The notes under the pieces: generated by a model
Database searches by the model: none
What the model was told of the DNA's origin: nothing
What the model saw: the letters and a program-made list of their open reading frames with translations, nothing else
Shown: one piece after another, positions 8,299 through 16,823 of the stretch
Position numbering within the stretch: the stretch's first letter is position 1
Layout: every line of letters starts with the position of its first letter
Virus record (IMG/VR): IMGVR_UViG_3300033064_001021
Location: 1 to 62,878 of that record
Reading direction: 5' to 3' (one strand)
DNA: 62,878 nucleotides
From: a virus
Program-made: the position numbers and the translations under genes

Positions 8299-8532
8299 AT
8301 GGCGAACAAGCCCCGCGTCCTACCGACACCACCGGTCCCAGATCCCCAGGCAGAGCTGGACAAACTCTGGAAGGAGAAACCTCCCATCTGGTTCGCATGT
8401 CGAGCTGCTCCTGGATGCACCGGCCAGCAGTCCCAGATACGGTTTCGTCGTCAGGTCGGCCAGGGCATCATCCAGACCCGGTACATCTGCTGCACTTGTG
8501 GAAAGCCTTTTCACGTCACGACCTTCGGCTGA
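8299..8532 (+). CDS. Small zinc-ribbon protein
   Basis: 77 residues. A Cys cluster (CRAAPGC, then CCTCGKPF near the C terminus) has the spacing of a zinc ribbon, with a Pro-rich N terminus. Such mini-proteins are common in phage early regions and often bind nucleic acid or the host polymerase; which applies here is unknown. The ATG comes four bases after the preceding stop. Confidence 0.65.
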   Translation: MANKPRVLPTPPVPDPQAELDKLWKEKPPIWFACRAAPGCTGQQSQIRFRRQVGQGIIQTRYICCTCGKPFHVTTFG

Positions 8533-8563
8533 TTCGGAGTAGAGCAAGGAGAGGGAGGCGCTC

Positions 8564-9163
8564 TTGTCGGCGTTGCTCTACCACGGACCCGGTTCCCAAG
8601 AGACTGCCCTTCGAGAAGCGGAGGTGCCCGGTCGTTCTCTGATGGCCCCACCCTTCGGCTCCGAAGGGCTCAAGATCGACGAGGTACGGGAGATCGTTTC
8701 CGTCATTGCCGCTCCGCCCGTTGGGGTGGATGTCGGGACCGTCGTGTTGGGTCCGATGGATGATGCTCGACCGGACGCCCAGGATGTCCTGCTGAAGCAT
8801 CTCGAAGAAGGGGACACTTCCCTGGTGCTGCCCATCCTCTGGGCACGGGATCTGGGCATGGTGATGCCTACCATCCGGTCCCGGTGTTTCGACCACTGGT
8901 GCTATGCGGAAAGCGAGCCCGAGCTGCTGGGCCAAGGCCACGAGCTGCTTACCTCCTTGATGGAGAAGGACCGGGCGAGGATCATCCACATCGTGTCCAC
9001 CTCGAAGGGCGACGAAGTTAAGCTGCTGGAGGCCCTCTCCCACGCTCTCCGGTCCTCCCCAGACAAGAGCCGTCAGGTGTGGCCTCGTGTCCGGGGTCTC
9101 TACCGTCACACCCACCCGACGATGATGGAAGTCCTGTCCGGCCTGCTGGGGGTGACACGGTGA
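8564..9163 (+). CDS. holB: DNA polymerase III delta'-like clamp-loader subunit
   Basis: 199 residues from TTG 8564, preceded by a GGGAGG-type site. The region VVLGPMDDARPDAQDVLLKH, LEEGDTSLVLPILWA and MPTIRSRC corresponds to delta' and clamp-loader AAA+ subunits, in which NALLKTLEEP, loss of an active site and the SRC motif are typical. There is no Walker A, as expected for a non-hydrolysing subunit, and no zinc module. It is shorter than bacterial HolB (~330 residues). Its stop overlaps the GTG of the next gene, the delta-like subunit, so the two are translationally coupled. Confidence 0.7.
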   Translation: MSALLYHGPGSQETALREAEVPGRSLMAPPFGSEGLKIDEVREIVSVIAAPPVGVDVGTVVLGPMDDARPDAQDVLLKHLEEGDTSLVLPILWARDLGMVMPTIRSRCFDHWCYAESEPELLGQGHELLTSLMEKDRARIIHIVSTSKGDEVKLLEALSHALRSSPDKSRQVWPRVRGLYRHTHPTMMEVLSGLLGVTR

Positions 9164-10149
9164 CGGCGAAGAAGCAGATGGCGGTGATCCTGGTCTCGGG
9201 GAACGAGACCTTCCTCCGGACCCGCTGCGTGAACACCATCCGGCGATCTGCTGTGAGGCAGGGGGCGGTGATTCGTTATGCCGACGGGGCTGAACCCGAG
9301 ACTGTCTACTCCGTCCTGTCGGGTCCGTTGTCCTTCACGTCGGATGTCCCCCGCACGTTGCTGGTGGTCAAGAGCACGGGGAAGGTTCCGGTGGATGCGT
9401 TGGTGGACCACCACAAGGACCACGACGTGGATGTGACGGTGCTGGTGCATCATCTGGGCAAGAGCAAGGCCAAGAGTGCGTTCGGCAAGCTGGCCAAGGC
9501 CCTTCCCAAGGACGCCCACCAGACCTTCGCCAAGCCCTCCCCGTTCAAGGAGGAGGAGCTGGCCATCGAGTTCTGCGTGCAAGAGGCCCGGTTGGGGTAC
9601 GCCAAGCGGTTGGACCCGAAATTCGCCAGGGCATTGGTTGTCCGCGTAGGGACCGAGCTGGGGTTCCTCTCCTTTGAGGTTCAGAAGGCGGCGATGCTGG
9701 CTGGGCTCCGAGGGTACGACGAGATCAAGCCTGAGCACCTGGGTCAGACGATGGCCCGGATTTCCGAAGCCTCGGTCTGGCCGTTCCTCGATGCGTTGGG
9801 GAAGAAGTCGGTCAAGCCCATGATGCAAGCTCTGGCTCGGGTCCAGGAGACCTCCTCTGGGGATGCCACGATGAAGGTGGTGGGCATCATCCGGAGCACG
9901 GTGCTCCAGTGGCTCCAGGTCGCCAACATGCACGCACAGCACGTTCCCCCCAACCAGGCTGCCTCTCAGCTTGGGATCAACCCCTGGAAGTACACGAACA
10001 TTCTCCTACCTGCTGCGATGCGGTGGGGAGAAAATGATTTGATGAATTTGGTCGATGTTCTGGCGTCAGCGGAATCCTCCGTCAGGAGGGGATCTATCGC
10101 CCCATGGGAATTTTTCGAGTCCCGTCTTTTGGGTCTCCTCGCCCGGTAG
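9160..10149 (+). CDS. holA: DNA polymerase III delta-like clamp-loader subunit
   Basis: 329 residues from GTG 9160, which overlaps the previous stop (GTGA). It has the HolA plan: an N-terminal AAA+-like domain without Walker motifs, then a helical collar with features such as LDPKFARALVVRVGTELGFLS and SEASVWPFLDALGKKS. Delta opens the sliding clamp during loading. With delta', DnaX (38469) and the beta clamp (29235) the phage encodes a complete loader. Assignment is by overall pattern and neighbours, since HolA proteins are poorly conserved. Confidence 0.7.
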   Translation: MTAKKQMAVILVSGNETFLRTRCVNTIRRSAVRQGAVIRYADGAEPETVYSVLSGPLSFTSDVPRTLLVVKSTGKVPVDALVDHHKDHDVDVTVLVHHLGKSKAKSAFGKLAKALPKDAHQTFAKPSPFKEEELAIEFCVQEARLGYAKRLDPKFARALVVRVGTELGFLSFEVQKAAMLAGLRGYDEIKPEHLGQTMARISEASVWPFLDALGKKSVKPMMQALARVQETSSGDATMKVVGIIRSTVLQWLQVANMHAQHVPPNQAASQLGINPWKYTNILLPAAMRWGENDLMNLVDVLASAESSVRRGSIAPWEFFESRLLGLLAR

Positions 10150-10222
10150 AGTCCCTTCCGTGATGGGACTTCTCAATAATCCGTTTATGACTCCCCTCTT
10201 ATGGTGCTTTGGCACCAGAGGG
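10150..10222 (+). promoter_or_regulatory. Two hairpins between the delta-like gene and ribonucleotide reductase
   Basis: AGTCCC/GGGACT (10150-10155, 10165-10170) forms a 6-bp stem just after the stop. A second, longer hairpin pairs CCCTC...TGGTGC with GCACCAGAGGG (10194-10222, TTTG loop). The first could be a weak terminator; the second lies in the leader of the reductase gene. I see no cobalamin-riboswitch B12 box. Confidence 0.4.
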
Positions 10223-10280
10223 CCAATGAGCGGCCCAAATTGAGCTGGGAAACTATGACCAAAGTTGAGGGGCATACCAC

Positions 10281-13200
10281 ATGATTTTTCCGTCCGTTCA
10301 GCCGGATGACCGAAAAGTTCGTGTTTTTTCACTGAATCAGAGCTTTCTGGAGCAATTCGAGGGCAAACAGCCCGCGTGGGGCTTCGGCGGTCTTGGGTAC
10401 TTCACCTACAAGCGCACCTACGCGAGGGTGAAAGAAAACGGCTCAACGGAAGAATGGTGGGAGACCTGTCAGCGGGTCGTCCAGGGGGTCTACAACATCC
10501 AGAAGATCCATTGTCGCACCCTGCGGCTTCCCTGGAACGAGCCCAAGGCCCAGCGTTCGGCCCAGGACATGTTCCAGCGTATGTGGGACTTCAAGTTCCT
10601 GCCTCCTGGTCGTGGCCTCTGGGTGATGGGCACCGACGTGGTGTTCGACAAGGGTGCTGCCGCCCTTAATAATTGCTTCGCTTCCGAGACAGAGTTCATC
10701 ACGTCCGAGGGTGTCAAGACTCTAGGGGCGTGTGTGGGAACCACCCAGACGATTCTCTCCCGTAAGGGTGCCTGGATCGACGCCCCGATCCGGTCCTTTG
10801 GAGAGCAGAAGCTCTGGCGTGTTGTCCTCTCGCGTCAGGGGGTGGAGAAGGAACTGTTCTGCACGGAAGATCATCGGTGGTTCGCCCGCGACAGGCGGCA
10901 GGCCCATCGGAACGGGGGGCACGCCGAGTTCAAGACCTCCGAACTACGGCCCGAGGTTCACCGGCTCCAGTACGTGTTCGGCCAGGGGATTAAGAGCATC
11001 GAGCCGTCCCCGTTCGGCATCGCTCACGGTGTGGTCTTCGGGGATGGAACTCGCGTTCCTGGTGAACGCAACGACAATCGGATTGTCCTCTGCGGGGAGA
11101 AGAACGCCCATCTGGCCGAGTTCTTCCGGGGATGCCCCATCTCGCTCGGAGAGGATTCCCTGATCGTCACAGGTATCCCCAATGCGTTCAAGGAGGCCCC
11201 GAGCATCCACGAAACCAAGAGCTACCTCCTGGGGTGGCTCATGGGGTACTTCGCAGCGGACGGGAAGATGAACGGGACGCCCGTTCTTTCCAGCACGTCC
11301 AAGAAGGATCTGGAGGCGGCACGGGATGTGTGCGTGGCACTCGGGATTGGCACGTTTGGCATCCGGCCCGAGGATCGGATCTCCAACCTGACAGGTGAGC
11401 CCAGCACCCTCTACAACATGGCCTTGATGCGGGATACCCTCACCACCGATTTCTTCCTCATGCCCCATCACCGAGAGAACTACGAGAGTCTCGGCGGGGA
11501 AAAGGTCACGAAGCGGTACTGGACCGTCATGGCCGTCGAGGAAACGGATCGGACGGAGGAGGTCTTCTGTGCAACGGTCGAGGGGGAGCGGGCGTTCGCC
11601 TTGGAGGGGAACATCCTGACAGGCAACTGCGGCTTCACCAGCACCGAGGGTATCGACATCGACTTCGCCGATCCCTTCTGCTTCCTGATGGACATGTCGA
11701 TGCTGGGTGTCGGCGTGGGGGGAGATACCCGAGGAGCGGGCAAGGTCAAGATCCAGGTGCCCCGCTTCACCAACGACATGTTCGTGGTAGAGGACAGCCG
11801 TGAGGGCTGGGTGGACCTGGTGCGGACCATCCTCAACAGCTTCATCGGCAAGGGTTACTACCCCACGACCATCGACTTCTCCCAGGTACGGGTCTACGGC
11901 TCCGCCATCAAGGGGTTCGGTGGGAAGGCCAGCGGTCCTGGTCCCCTCAAGGATCTGGTGAAGAACCTGACCCGCCTGCTGATGCCCACGGGTGTCGGGG
12001 TGACTTTCAACCTGGAGGACCATCCGGACCATCCCGAGCGAGAGGGTGAGGAAGACCTCTTCTACACGACTCCGGACAACGAGCCGGAAGGAGAGGGCTA
12101 CCGCCTCACCTCGACCATCATCGTGGACATCTTCAACTACGTCGGGAAGGCCGTCGTGGCTGGAGGGGTCCGTCGGAGTGCCGAGATCATGTTCGGCGAC
12201 CCGGCGGACAAGGAGTTCATGGCCCTCAAGCAGGACCAGAAGGCCCTGGAGGACCGTCGGTGGGCCTCGAACAACTCCATCTTCGGTGAGGTGGGGATGG
12301 ACTACGCCGAGGTCGCTCGGGCCATCGCCGTGAACGGTGAACCGGGGATTGCCTGGTTGGAGAACAGCCGGTCCTACTCCCGCATGGGCCGGGCTCCGGA
12401 CCACAAGGATGACCGGGCCATGGGCTGCAACCCGTGTGTCGAGCAGACCTTGGAGGACCAGGAGCTTTGCTGCCTGGTCGAGACCTTCCCGGCCAACGCC
12501 GAGGACTTCGAGGACTATCGGAAGACGCTGAAGATGGCGTACCTCTACGCCAAGACCGTCACCCTGGTGCCGACCCACAACACCCGGACCAACGCCGTGC
12601 TGATGCGGAACCGGCGGATCGGCTGCTCCATGAGCGGCATCATCCAGGCGATGAAGAAGCTGGGTCGCCGCCAGTTCCTCAAGTGGTGTGGCGAGGGCTA
12701 CGGTTACATCCGGGACCTGGACAAGATCTACGCTGACTGGCTCTGCGTCCCCCGCTCCATCAAGATGACCTCGGTGAAGCCGTCCGGCACGGTCTCCCTG
12801 CTGGTGGGTGCCACGCCCGGCATCCACTACCCGCACTCCGAGCACTACATCCGGAACATCCGGGTGGATGGGACGAGCCCGCTGGTGACCCGTGCGAGGG
12901 AAGCTGGCTACCCGGTCGAGGTGGACACCTACGCGGAGGACACCTGGGTGGTCTCGTTCCCGGTGAAGGAGGAGCACTTCGTCAAGGGGAAGGCCGAGGC
13001 GTCGATGTGGGAGCAGTTCGCCAATGCGGCGGACATCCAGCGGCACTGGGCGGACAACCAGGTGTCCTGCACCGTGACCTTCAAGCCCGAGGAGATCCCC
13101 GACATCCAGCCGTGCCTGGAGGTGTTCGAGACCCAGCTCAAGGCCATCTCGATGCTGCCGCTCTGGGGCCACGGCTACAAGCAGGCCCCGTACATCACCA

Positions 13201-13328
13201 TCGACGAGGCCGAGTACGGTCGTCTGATGGCGAACATCAAGCCCTTGGACCTCTCCGACGCCGTTCACGAGGTCACGGACAAGCTCTGCTCCAACGACAC
13301 CTGTGAGCTGGTCCTCCCCACGAAGTAA
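10281..13328 (+). CDS. nrdJ: Adenosylcobalamin-dependent ribonucleotide reductase with an intein
   Basis: 1,015 residues. Without the 318-residue intein the product is ~697 residues, right for monomeric class II ribonucleoside-triphosphate reductase. Key residues are visible: the cysteine after ALNN (residue 450 of the precursor, the Cys119 equivalent of the Lactobacillus enzyme), CNPCVEQ with the thiyl-radical cysteine, and the C-terminal redox pair CSNDTC. It makes dNTPs from NTPs with B12 and needs no oxygen-dependent partner subunit. Start ATG 10281 follows GAGGGG. It supplies precursors for the phage replication machinery nearby. Confidence 0.93.
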   Translation: MIFPSVQPDDRKVRVFSLNQSFLEQFEGKQPAWGFGGLGYFTYKRTYARVKENGSTEEWWETCQRVVQGVYNIQKIHCRTLRLPWNEPKAQRSAQDMFQRMWDFKFLPPGRGLWVMGTDVVFDKGAAALNNCFASETEFITSEGVKTLGACVGTTQTILSRKGAWIDAPIRSFGEQKLWRVVLSRQGVEKELFCTEDHRWFARDRRQAHRNGGHAEFKTSELRPEVHRLQYVFGQGIKSIEPSPFGIAHGVVFGDGTRVPGERNDNRIVLCGEKNAHLAEFFRGCPISLGEDSLIVTGIPNAFKEAPSIHETKSYLLGWLMGYFAADGKMNGTPVLSSTSKKDLEAARDVCVALGIGTFGIRPEDRISNLTGEPSTLYNMALMRDTLTTDFFLMPHHRENYESLGGEKVTKRYWTVMAVEETDRTEEVFCATVEGERAFALEGNILTGNCGFTSTEGIDIDFADPFCFLMDMSMLGVGVGGDTRGAGKVKIQVPRFTNDMFVVEDSREGWVDLVRTILNSFIGKGYYPTTIDFSQVRVYGSAIKGFGGKASGPGPLKDLVKNLTRLLMPTGVGVTFNLEDHPDHPEREGEEDLFYTTPDNEPEGEGYRLTSTIIVDIFNYVGKAVVAGGVRRSAEIMFGDPADKEFMALKQDQKALEDRRWASNNSIFGEVGMDYAEVARAIAVNGEPGIAWLENSRSYSRMGRAPDHKDDRAMGCNPCVEQTLEDQELCCLVETFPANAEDFEDYRKTLKMAYLYAKTVTLVPTHNTRTNAVLMRNRRIGCSMSGIIQAMKKLGRRQFLKWCGEGYGYIRDLDKIYADWLCVPRSIKMTSVKPSGTVSLLVGATPGIHYPHSEHYIRNIRVDGTSPLVTRAREAGYPVEVDTYAEDTWVVSFPVKEEHFVKGKAEASMWEQFANAADIQRHWADNQVSCTVTFKPEEIPDIQPCLEVFETQLKAISMLPLWGHGYKQAPYITIDEAEYGRLMANIKPLDLSDAVHEVTDKLCSNDTCELVLPTK
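10674..11627 (+). other. Intein with LAGLIDADG homing endonuclease domain inside nrdJ
   Basis: 318 residues (precursor 132-449). It begins with Cys (CFASETEF), has a block B TEDH, two LAGLIDADG-type segments (HGVVFGDGTR and LLGWLMGYFAADG) and ends in GNILTGN followed by Cys, all canonical splicing blocks. Splicing would join ALNN to CGFTST. The +1 nucleophile is the catalytic cysteine of the reductase, so the enzyme is inactive until splicing occurs. Confidence 0.92.
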
Positions 13329-13334
13329 CTCGGC

Positions 13335-13361
13335 GATTTCACCTCCCGATCCGAGTAATAG
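13335..13361 (+). promoter_or_regulatory. Candidate promoter element
   Basis: GATTTCACCTC, then GAGTAATAGACC, in the 55-base gap before the gene at 13384. It matches the GATTTCCCTAT/TATAGGAC class only partially. Confidence 0.25.
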
Positions 13362-13383
13362 ACCTGTGGAGAAGTGTACGACC

Positions 13384-14067
13384 ATGACGGCCAGCAACGA
13401 GTTTGATGCCCTTCTGCTGGAAGGCATTTTCTCGGTGGAGGGGCCGTTGCCTACCCGAGAAAACTTCGACCAGCTCCGGGTAAAGGACATCGTTGTTGTG
13501 GATGATGCCGGGGTCACGACCAACGTGGTGGAGGCCCTCCAGCCCTTCGTGGGCCGGGACGTTCAGCTCTCAGTCCATCACTGGCCACCGGAGCCTCTCC
13601 AGATCGACAGGTGGGGTGGTGGGTGTTGCTTCTGGCAGCCCTACGGCTGGTGTCCCCAGGCTCACCACCACGAGGGTGAGGGCCACCTGGTGGAGATGTC
13701 GGGTCGGGGCAAGCTGCTCTGGGACGACGACTGGGATGACCCAAACGAGGAGTGCTTCTGCCTCGGTGGCCTTGTGATCCCCCTCACCCTGCTGGTGGGG
13801 CATCGCTCTCGTATCGTGCTGGCGACCGTGGTGGACCTGGAGGAGATGAAGGCCCGCATGGGAGAGCACTGGACCAATCCGGAAGACCTGGATGGGACAG
13901 CGGAGATGCACGCCCTCGACATGCAACTGGAGGGGTTGCAGGGCATCTTGGACAAGCTCAAGGACTTCCAGAAGGTCGCGGGATTGGACCCGATGATGAC
14001 CACGGCAGATGGGGGTAGTAGTAGCGACGACGACGACGAAGATGAAGACGAGGACGGCAAGGAATGA
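13384..14067 (+). CDS. Cys/His/Trp-rich hypothetical protein
   Basis: 227 residues from ATG 13384, preceded by GGAGAAG. The centre is rich in Cys, Trp and His (GGGCCFWQPYGWCPQAHHHEG) and could bind metal. A C-terminal helix leads into a highly acidic tail of Ser and Asp. It overlaps the helicase start by 4 bases (ATGA), so it is probably expressed with it. The acidic tail resembles those of DNA-mimic or SSB-interacting proteins, but that is only suggestive. Confidence 0.65.
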   Translation: MTASNEFDALLLEGIFSVEGPLPTRENFDQLRVKDIVVVDDAGVTTNVVEALQPFVGRDVQLSVHHWPPEPLQIDRWGGGCCFWQPYGWCPQAHHHEGEGHLVEMSGRGKLLWDDDWDDPNEECFCLGGLVIPLTLLVGHRSRIVLATVVDLEEMKARMGEHWTNPEDLDGTAEMHALDMQLEGLQGILDKLKDFQKVAGLDPMMTTADGGSSSDDDDEDEDEDGKE

Positions 14068-16463
14068 CCTTCTTCTCAGGCCGAGTGCATACGGTCATCT
14101 ACGAGGATGCCCCCCAGGTGTTCTACATCCTCCGGATGACTCTCGATGCTCCCCCGGACGGGGACAACCCGTTCGGGTTCGACAATCTCCAGTTCGACAA
14201 GCCCGTGTCGTGCCGGGGGCACGTCCCCGGTCTGTCCGTCAAGATCGGCACCTGGTTCGGCTTCGAGGGTGAGTGGACGACGCACCCCAAGTACGGGCGG
14301 CAGATCAAGATCAAGAAGGCCCCGGTCATCAAGGGCGAGTGGACCTCCGAGATCGCTGTCAAGATGCTGACCGGCCACGGTGTGGGACAGCTCCTCGCTA
14401 CCCGGCTCCACCAGGAGTTTGGGGACGACCTGATCGAGGCCCTGAAGAACCCGAAGAATCTGATGAAGGTGCCGGGTGTGACTCGCTTCTCGGCGGATCA
14501 CGTCGTGTCCCGGTGGACCGTCATCGTGGCTCACCACAAGGTGCTGGACTTCCTCAGTGACTTGAAGCTCCCTGAGCACAAAATCAGCCAGATCTGGTCC
14601 GAGTTCGGGGACGAGACCGAGAAGACCCTCTCGACCAATCCGTGGGCCTTGGTCCGTATCCCTGGTCTCTCCTTCCCCAAGCTCGACGAGATCGCTCGCC
14701 GGGTAGGGCTCCCGATGGATGACCCTCATCGGGTCCAGGGAGCGGTGCTCTATGCCAGCAAGAACCAGCGGGACATGGGGCACCTGTACCAGGTCTCGGG
14801 AGCGTTCGTGGCCGGGGTACAGAACTACATCCCTGACGTGGAGAAGAAGCTCGTCGCCGAGGCTCTCAAGACCTTGAACAGCGAGGGCAAGCTGACCATC
14901 GACCGGACGACGAAGCCTGGGCTCACGGCCATCTACGATCCGTGGTCCTACGTCGCCGAGAGCGAGAGTGCCGCTGGGTTGGCCGCTCGGGTCCAGGAAG
15001 CAGCCTTCCACACGGGGGATGACCTCCGAGATTACATCGAGAAGCTCTCCACCGTCGGGACCAAGACGACAGCCCTGGTGAAGCGACGGATCAAGAAGCT
15101 GGACCCCGAGAAAGAGAAGGGCTGGGACAAGCTCCTCCGGGCCGTGGCGAAGAAGGCCATCGAGGAGTGGGGAGACCTCACGAACCTCCAGCTCGCCAAG
15201 GACCAGTTCAAGGGGGTCTTGAACGCCCTGACGAACCCTGTGAGCATCATCACCGGTCTGCCTGGGACGGGGAAGACCACCTCGTTGAAGGTGCTGGTGC
15301 GGGTGCTCCAGATGACCGGCGTGGAGTTCCTGCTGGCAGCTCCTACCGGCATTGCCGCCAAGCGCCTGGAAGGGGTGACGGGGGCCAAAGCCTCGACCCT
15401 GCACCGGGCCTTCGCCGCCAAGGGCATCTCGGATGAGAGCCGGGAAGCCACCTACGCCGGAGTCGTGGGGAAGTCCAAGAAGCAGGGCGGGTCAGATCGC
15501 TCCCAGGAGGAGTGGGGCTACAGTGCCTCGAACCCTCACCCAGCACGGTTCGTCGTCGTGGACGAGGCTTCGATGGTGGACCAGGCTCTCCTCTACCGCC
15601 TGCTCCAATGCACTTCCTCGGACTGCCGCCTGGTGTTCGTGGGGGATGCCGCCCAGCTCCCGAGTGTTGGGGCTGGGAATGTCCTGCGAGACCTGGTGAA
15701 TTCTGACCTGTTCCCCACCGTGACCCTGACGGAGATCTTCCGCCAGGACGACACGAGCGACATCATCTACGCCGCCCACGAGATCCATGCTGGGCGGACG
15801 CCCAAGGCTGAGAAGGGGTCTGACTTCACCTTGCTGGAGCTGAACGACGAGGAACTGGTGCTGGAGGCTATCCTGAAGCTGGCCCAGCGGCTCTATGCCA
15901 AGCGGAGTAACTTCCAGATCATCTCTCCCAGGCACGCCGGGACCGTGGGTGTGACGAACCTGAACACGCGGTTGAGGGAGCTGCTCAACCCCAAGATGCC
16001 AGGGGTCACGGAGCATCGCCTGGGTGGAGGTGTCGTTCGGGAAGGCGACCGAGTGATGGTGGTGAAGAACCACTACAAGCTGGGGGTCTTCAACGGGGAC
16101 GTGGGGAAGGTCGAGCGGATCGACCGCAAGGCATCGCACATCGAGGTCAAGATCCACGGACCGACCCCGATGCTGGTCCGCGTCCCCTTCAAGGAGGCAC
16201 CCAAACTGATCCGGATGGCCTACGCCTGCACGGTCCACAAGGCCCAGGGCCAGGAGTACGACCACATCGTGATGCCCCTGGTGCCCTCGTTTGCCCACCA
16301 GCTTCAGCGGAACCTGCTCTACACCGGGATTACCCGAGCCAGGATGAAAGTCATCCTGCTGGGGAGTAGTGTTTCGCTGGCCAAGGCCGTCGCCAATAGC
16401 AGGGAGGACTCCCGCCACACCTTGTTTGTGGAACGGCTCCAGCGAGAATTTGAGGACAACTAA
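14064..16463 (+). CDS. recD2: RecD2-like superfamily 1B DNA helicase
   Basis: 799 residues. The order is an N-terminal OB-like region, helix-hairpin-helix repeats (around MKVPGVTRFS and VRIPGLSFPK), and an SF1 motor with Walker A GLPGTGKTT (~residue 398), Walker B VVVDEASMVD, motif III GDAAQLPSVG, motif V YACTVHKAQG and motif VI LLYTGITRAR. This is the RecD2 arrangement (5'-3' helicase without RecBC). It probably acts in phage recombination or replication-fork processing with RecA, RuvC and SbcCD nearby. Confidence 0.9.
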   Translation: MTFFSGRVHTVIYEDAPQVFYILRMTLDAPPDGDNPFGFDNLQFDKPVSCRGHVPGLSVKIGTWFGFEGEWTTHPKYGRQIKIKKAPVIKGEWTSEIAVKMLTGHGVGQLLATRLHQEFGDDLIEALKNPKNLMKVPGVTRFSADHVVSRWTVIVAHHKVLDFLSDLKLPEHKISQIWSEFGDETEKTLSTNPWALVRIPGLSFPKLDEIARRVGLPMDDPHRVQGAVLYASKNQRDMGHLYQVSGAFVAGVQNYIPDVEKKLVAEALKTLNSEGKLTIDRTTKPGLTAIYDPWSYVAESESAAGLAARVQEAAFHTGDDLRDYIEKLSTVGTKTTALVKRRIKKLDPEKEKGWDKLLRAVAKKAIEEWGDLTNLQLAKDQFKGVLNALTNPVSIITGLPGTGKTTSLKVLVRVLQMTGVEFLLAAPTGIAAKRLEGVTGAKASTLHRAFAAKGISDESREATYAGVVGKSKKQGGSDRSQEEWGYSASNPHPARFVVVDEASMVDQALLYRLLQCTSSDCRLVFVGDAAQLPSVGAGNVLRDLVNSDLFPTVTLTEIFRQDDTSDIIYAAHEIHAGRTPKAEKGSDFTLLELNDEELVLEAILKLAQRLYAKRSNFQIISPRHAGTVGVTNLNTRLRELLNPKMPGVTEHRLGGGVVREGDRVMVVKNHYKLGVFNGDVGKVERIDRKASHIEVKIHGPTPMLVRVPFKEAPKLIRMAYACTVHKAQGQEYDHIVMPLVPSFAHQLQRNLLYTGITRARMKVILLGSSVSLAKAVANSREDSRHTLFVERLQREFEDN

Positions 16464-16502
16464 CGGTCCCAGACGGGTATAGCACCTAACGAGGTGTATC
16501 CG

Positions 16503-16823
16503 ATGCCCGACCCCTCAGAGGTTGTTACCCAGATCCAGCGTTCGATGGGGGTCACTCGGATCGTCGCCCGGCGGACGATCAAGAGCCCGACAGAGAACAC
16601 GACCGAAGAGATTGAAATTGCGTTCGATGGGGACGACGTTCACCCCAGAGGGGTGAACATCGCTGCCCATCTCGTGGGACTTCGGGTCGAGCTGTTGGCC
16701 CTCCGGCACGCTCTAGCCAACGGCAGCATCCCTCAGACCTACTTCCACGACCAGGAAGCCTCTCTCAAGGCTCAATACGCCCACCTGATCGATCAGGAGT
16801 TCACCGATGCCGAGAGTCCCTAA
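16503..16823 (+). CDS. Hypothetical protein
   Basis: 106 residues. ATG 16503 follows GAGGTG (16491-16496) by 6 bases; the GTG at 16494 lies within that site. The first half is beta-like and basic, the second a helical hairpin. No family recognised. A TATAGCAC element at 16478 lies upstream and matches other candidate promoter cores. Its 3' end overlaps the next gene by 17 bases. Confidence 0.65.
   Translation: MPDPSEVVTQIQRSMGVTRIVARRTIKSPTENTTEEIEIAFDGDDVHPRGVNIAAHLVGLRVELLALRHALANGSIPQTYFHDQEASLKAQYAHLIDQEFTDAESP

Noticed and set aside
10150-10280. Cobalamin riboswitch before the B12-dependent reductase
   Set aside because: No B12-box consensus or expected multi-helix layout; only two simple hairpins.
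10944-13523. Long minus-strand ORF (859 residues) opposite ribonucleotide reductase
   Set aside because: Shadow of a GC-rich gene: the plus strand encodes an unmistakable enzyme and the minus reading is low-complexity Val/Leu/His/Arg.
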